Assembly: GCF_011075055.1 (NCBI RefSeq)
Contig: NW_025401099.1
Coordinates: 310,001 to 374,000 of the forward strand
Source: Mangifera indica
Lineage: Eukaryota; Streptophyta; Magnoliopsida; Sapindales; Anacardiaceae
DNA: 64,000 bases
Reading direction: 5' to 3'
In this document: positions 59,119 through 64,000 of the stretch, in pieces
Layout: every line of letters begins with the position of its first letter
Numbering within the stretch: the stretch's first letter is position 1
Made by a program: the position numbers and the translations under genes
The notes under the pieces: model-generated
The model's database searches: none
Seen by the model: only the letters and a program-made list of their open reading frames with translations
What the model was told of the DNA's origin: nothing

Positions 59119-62100
59119 TCAAAGAATTTCATAATTTATGAGGTTCTTCAAAAAAGTTTCTCCTACTAAGGAACCAGCCTTAACAAAGACCGCCGGATAG
59201 CCAATAGGAGCTGCTACCCAAGCATCACAACCGTGTCTTGTAAATATTTTTCCTGTCCAAACGTGTTGCCAAGGCCTGCTTTCTCCAACTGGAAAATATG
59301 CTCTCACTTTTTTCTTTCCTTTGTCGAGTGTAGGCACCACTAGGATCTCTGTACCCACCAAAAACTGATGGTAACTCAACCTTTGCACCCTCTCATCATC
59401 TGGGTAATGGAGAAATAGATGACGGCAAACAGGCAGGCCTTTTTCAGCTGCTTCCTGGGAGTTACAGATTTGTTTTGTTAGATTTTCTGTTGAAAACACT
59501 AATTTTGGGCATTTCATATATCTTTACAAGTTTCACCTTTACAAGTTGGATTCTGTAGAACTTCCAAGCTTTGTACACTTTAGCAAAGCGGGCAAAATGT
59601 GATAATGTTTGATGGTTTGAGTAGAACTGGGTATTGCATGATGGTTTATTTCCCTGTGTGTGGAGAGGACAGATAGATTGCAGTCAGTAATTGATGAAAT
59701 GAAAGGAAAATATAGCCTATTTTGTTTATTCATTTATATTAATTTCTTGCTACCTCGTGGGTTCGGAAAATAGTTGTGAAAGCATTTAGCTCCATCCATC
59801 GCAACAACAGCTCTTCACTTCTTCGATATTTAATTAGAGGTAAGTTTACTGCACAATATCCTCCAATATCACTGTGGTTAAATGCATACCCTGACAGTCC
59901 ACTGCTTAGCAGGCCAATTACAGCACTCTTTATCCCATCATTAGCTTGCCAACTTACCATTTGGTCTCCTTCCCAAAATAGCATCCCCCATTTTGGACTC
60001 TCTCTGAAACCAGCCCTCATAAAGAACACCAAACCTTCTTCTGACTCTGCTCTTCCTTTTCCTAGACACTTACCTTTCCATTCTTCCACGAATTCTCGAT
60101 TCATTTGGGCCCAAAGTTCTGGGTATCTGTTATGGGCTGAAATAGGATCTTCACCTGAGACAGTAACTTCAAACTAATTAAATTATGTTCTACCATTGCA
60201 AAAAGAAAACACTAATAATAATTACTGGAAAATAAACCTAGTAGGAGTAGAATATACTCATTGACATTGTCATATCATTATTTTCTAATTTTATTTGGTG
60301 TTTGGGAGGAAGAGAAGGGAAGTTAGTTCGAAGGAAAGCGAATAGTCATAAAAATGTTTGGGGAAAAATTACTATATATTTCGCGGAAAGGGCCAAGTTG
60401 TGCTGTATATAAACGATATTCATTAAAATTTTACTAGTTTTCTAAGATGCTGATTGAAACACTCACTTAAGCCAGCAGTAAATGTGGCGACACTAGTTTG
60501 AAATGCGGTGATGACTGAAAACCGTACTTTGTGCATTTATAACTTATATACTTGTGAGCACTTAAGACTAGTTTGTAGTGTGATGTCTTAAGTGCTCACA
60601 AGTATATAAATTATAAATGCAAAGTTCCTGCCTTTTGTGATTGGTAGGTGGGTGAAGTTGAAGGATCAACAGAGGCCAGGGAGTTGATGGACTAAAGCAG
60701 GCATTATTGACTGTGACTTGAAGAACAACATTTTATGATTTACCCATTCATTTGTCTCTTCTTCCTTCCTGCTCTTCAACACATGAAGAAATAGAGAGAA
60801 ACTTTTCTTTCTCTTATATTTTACCTATCCCTCATCAGCTCTTTCTCTCTAATTTTTAGTTCATCCCAGCGAAAAAAGCATGTAAAATTTAAGACATTCA
60901 AATCCTATCTACCATCTATAAAGCTCAGGGAATAGATATTAATAAGTAACAACCGCCTAATCCTCTTTCCCAATAGGGGAGGAAGTTTGTAATGACCTGT
61001 ACCGTTTTTTATTATTTTTTTCTGTTAAATAAAAACGGGACCTATCATTTGCTAAAAAATTAATTCTTACAAGTCATTTTGTCGTTCTTTCGAGTTTTCG
61101 GTTACTGAGTATCAAAATTGAGTTTTCTTGTCAATAAAATTTCCTTTAAGCTTAGGCTTTCGAGCCAATTTCACCCAGGGGTCTTATGGTAAAAGCACAT
61201 AACTCGTTCGTATAATTGGATTTGCTTTATATAAATAAATAAAACAATATCTTACAGTAGCATGTTTCTTGTATGGTCAGTCATTTTCTTAAAATATTTA
61301 GTTAAGTTGTGTCATTCATCATGTATTGGCATAAGAACAGCTTCTCAGACTCTCAAAGGTCATTAAAAAAAAAAAAAATTGAAGTGTTTAAAACCTGAAT
61401 ATAGGGTGGCGTCTATTGGTAGGCCTTCACCAAAATCAGCCATCCACCCTCTGACTCCATCATCTACCATTTCTTGTAAAATATGCTTGAACCAACTAGC
61501 AGTATCCGGATGTGTCAAATCCAACATTCCGACATCAAAAGCTGTATTTGGAACCATGTATGGTTCCCCATGCTTATCTTTCACCAAGATGCCTAATTTT
61601 TTGGCCTCATCGAAAAGGTTTCTCCTCTTATTTGGTTTTTCATCAACCTATGAAGGCATATAAAGGTTCAAAAAGAGCTGGAAATTCCAAATCTGTTGCC
61701 AATCAAATCAAATATATTGTTATGAAAGAGTCCATGTAGTTCTTTGACTCTTAAATTGGAAAAATACATACCGGAGCCAAACAAGGATTGCAGTAAGTCA
61801 TAACTTTGATATGCTGAGCACTAAGATCTTTGATAAGTTGTTGCCATCCCTGATATCTTTTTGTATCCACTTCCCAGTTCCACCATAACTGTGATCCAAT
61901 TAATGTGCTCCGCTGACCTACCCAATCCTGAACAATTTTTGCACAGTGAAATATGAGGCCTGGAATAATACTGACGAATGCTGAGTGTTTATTCTATCAG
62001 ATCTGATTCGAGGAAGTGATTTCAACTTTGAAGTTTATCTGATCGCCTTTTGGCATTAGAAATCAAGAATCCTAATTTTCAACTCATTAAGCTTTCTATT

Positions 62101-63776
62101 ATACTACTAAAAATTTTAAAAAACTTAGCAAAACCTATGCACCTCAAAGTTGACTAACTGTCAATATTTCAAATCTTATTAGGATTTTAATGTCTCTTTG
62201 TTTTGTGTAGTGGCATGAACAACCTGCAACCAAAATGCGGAAACTGGAACTTCATGAGTCCTAAGTGCATCCCAAACATGTAGTACAGCATCTGTACCAC
62301 CCTGCATTCCCGCAACAGCCCCAGATATGATCCACTCAGGAAGTTCAGGAGGTCTTCCAATTGTTTCTGTGAAGCATTCAATAAGCTCAGAAGGTGTGTT
62401 TCCATATAAAATCCTTCCTTGAAGTGAATTGCCATGTATCTGCAAGCCCCAAGACAAAGAAAGTTGGAAACTGCGAGTTTGAACTATGGATGTGCCAAAA
62501 GAATTATTCAACTTTTTAATCAGTTACAATGTATAGAAATTCTTGTATAAAATGTCCCAACGCAATATCTCTTAGCAATCTGCATTAGTGCTATAACTGA
62601 AATTCCGTTGTAGTGAAAATCAATGTAATGATGAGGATGAGTTCAATTACTTGTGCCTGGAGATGATATTAGAAATCTAGAAATTATATCTACAGCTATA
62701 CCTGTATTCGAACTCTATCTGGAGTAGTGAGATCAAATATAGAATAATCATAACCTTCAAGGTAAACAGATCTCATCTTGGAAGTAATATAGAATGGAGA
62801 TGGAGCATAAGTCGTACTCCAATCACCCCCAGCCCTGCAAGAAGAATCAATAAATAAAAAGTAATATAATACAGGAGGTTTTGTAGGAAATGTTGTTACC
62901 TCACCTGTAGCTAACCAAATTAGCAGCAAAAGTAATTGGTTGATCACCTCTTCCGATGCCTTGCTCTTGAACAAAAATAGGAACCCTTTTCCCCTTGAAA
63001 TCCATATGAGAAAACTGCTCTCCAAAGCCATAAAATCTTTCATTACTTTCACTTGAATAAATAAAACACAACCTGTTGAATTCCCGAGACATTGACATTT
63101 CCGTTTCCTCCTCTGTCACTGATGACAAAATTGCTGCAAACCCTCTTGATCTTTCCCCTGTAAGCGACCACCGCCATCCCAACTTTCTCTTTCTTCGCCG
63201 CTTTCTTCTTGTGTTAACCTGAAAGTTTGCTCCTCCAAGCTTCAATTGAAACCCAACTTGATTACTGCTTTTCTGATCAAACACTATGAAATATCTTGCA
63301 CCACTTGAACTTGGCCTCTTCTTCGTCTTCTTACTGAAAATCCATCCGCTTATAACCAAACTAGGAAACTTAACATCATCAATGATTCTGATATCTTCAA
63401 TACTTTGATGGACGCAAAGCAAATGAAGATGTGTATCCTTGATAAGAAAAGATCCCCTGCTTTCATTAACCTCAGTCTCGGCCAGGGCAGCAGAGACGAA
63501 GGGTCGTCCGGGGATGGTGGACCACATGGGTTTGGTAAGATGAGAATTATGAAAAATGGACAAAGATCCTCCATTTTTGGAAGTCCAAAGAAGCTGAAAA
63601 TCCTTACCAATTGAGAAAATCTTTTGAGAAGGAACTGAATGGGAATTGAAAAGGAGATTTCCGTGGATCAAAGGGACACATTTTGGATGTGCAGGAAATG
63701 GGTTGTTAAGGTGGTTATGGTGCTTTTTGGTGATTTTAACGCTTTCCATTGAACTGTTTTGGGCATCAATAGTCAT
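59119..63776 (-). CDS. GH31 glycosidase, sulfoquinovosidase/YihQ-like, eight exons
   Basis: Exons with GT-AG junctions: 63776-62905, 62834-62702, 62439-62224, 61927-61772, 61647-61395, 60154-59754, 59653-59537, 59454-59119. They total 2484 nt in one frame, 827 residues plus stop. The protein is a retaining glycoside hydrolase of family 31 whose closest characterised relatives are YihQ-type enzymes that release sulfoquinovose from plant sulfolipid derivatives; the substrate here is inferred. Residues 1-290 form the N-terminal beta domain (FYGFGEQFSHMDFKGKR). The barrel follows, with SAFWLQ-DWVGQR (about 402-413), the nucleophile Asp530 in WMADFGE, the acid/base Asp607 in WEGDQ and substrate-binding Asp639 in HSDIGGY. 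No signal peptide or membrane segment is visible. ATG at 63776 gives the longest product; the in-frame ATG at 63749 (MESVKITKKH, residue 10) better fits the N-terminus remembered for plant relatives and a TATA-like box very close upstream, giving 818 residues. A plain alpha-glucosidase is the alternative. Confidence 0.93.
60526..60625. repeat. Near-perfect hairpin inside intron 5 of the GH31 gene
   Basis: Left arm 60526-60568 (43 nt) and right arm 60585-60625 (41 nt) are inverted copies with one mismatch and a 2-nt gap, separated by a 16-nt loop. The arms run ACTTTG...CTTAAGAC. It lies in the largest intron (60155-61394, 1240 bp). It may be a small MITE or a hairpin-RNA source. Confidence 0.85.
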
Positions 63777-63788
63777 GACATGTTTTTT

Positions 63789-63798
63789 CTATTTATAG
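63789..63798 (-). promoter_or_regulatory. TATA-like box of the GH31 gene
   Basis: CTATAAATAG on the minus strand, 13 bases before the first ATG. A start site 25-35 bases downstream of the box would fall inside the first codons, which favours translation from ATG 63749. Confidence 0.5.
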
Positions 63799-64000
63799 AA
63801 ATTTAATTTTTTTTATTATTATTATTATTTTTTTCTTGTACGCAAACTTGAATTGTTTTTTCTTGCACGCAAACCTGAAATGAAACTACGAACTTTCGGT
63901 ATCTTCAATTTTATTTTGGATTTTAGGAATGATTAATTTATGACTTAGTATGTAATTATTGGATCTACGGAGATAAATAAACCAATGCCAAATTCGTATT
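63799..64000 (-). promoter_or_regulatory. Upstream region of the GH31 gene (partial)
   Basis: AT-rich upstream sequence with a (TTA)n run at 63814-63829 and a repeated TTGCGTGCAAGAAAAAA/TTGCGTACAAGAAAAAA pair at 63833-63876. The rest of the promoter lies outside the window. Confidence 0.4.

Noticed and set aside
59776..60177. 133-codon plus-strand frame
   Set aside because: Antisense of GH31 exon 6, whose minus-strand reading is clearly the conserved one.
62187..62435. 82-codon minus-strand frame in exon 3
   Set aside because: Alternative frame of the GH31 exon; the spliced frame continues correctly into exon 4.
63405..63614. Plus-strand frame opposite GH31 exon 1
   Set aside because: Shadow of the coding strand without family similarity.
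1..64000. tRNA, rRNA, CRISPR or organelle-derived segments
   Set aside because: None recognised; TGGTATCAGAGC hits are retrotransposon primer sites next to LTR ends, not tRNA genes.

Overview
This window is nuclear DNA of a flowering plant, most likely a eudicot. The evidence is one intron-containing GH31 gene with plant-type GT-AG introns, several degraded plant Ty1/copia and Ty3/gypsy retrotransposons primed by initiator-Met tRNA (TGGTATCAGAGC-type sites), and an AT-rich background. I cannot name the species. No bacterial operon, CRISPR array, rRNA or tRNA gene was recognised. About 59 kb of the 64 kb is repeats and intergenic DNA; the only apparently functional gene lies at the right end.

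Layout. 1-6545: plus-strand copia element (family A, copy A1) with its LTR cut by the window start, a 1.8 kb leader and a decayed gag-pol that has lost part of its reverse transcriptase. 6545-11540: minus-strand Sirevirus-like copia with a 3' LTR, a long extra ORF between pol and the LTR, and a pol remnant, fused to gypsy element G1 (11545-14670 plus LTR), which lacks gag. 16700-28425: family-A LTR fragments surrounding a second, minus-strand family-A element (A2; body 20272-25714, LTRs on both sides). 28425-32500: sparse intergenic DNA with a 743-bp foldback element. 32525-39479: minus-strand gypsy G2 whose reverse transcriptase is split by a family-A solo LTR (34874-36678). 40244-43054: a diverged tandem array of alternating ~270-bp units ending in a CACTA-like terminus. 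43055-49091: AT-rich repeats, a possible solo gypsy LTR and a possible non-autonomous transposon. 49092-58835: gypsy G3, complete end to end with 463-bp LTRs, carrying a nested minus-strand copia (C3, 53271-57727) inside its integrase with a perfect TGACG target duplication. 59119-63776: GH31 gene (sulfoquinovosidase/YihQ-like), minus strand, eight exons.

The elements record layered insertion: C3 is younger than G3, and the family-A solo LTR is younger than G2. No element appears able to move by itself: each shows premature stops, frameshifts, lost catalytic residues or internal deletions. The GH31 gene reads in frame through all eight exons (827 codons) with its catalytic aspartates in place. 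G3 ends only 283 bp from its stop codon and points toward it.
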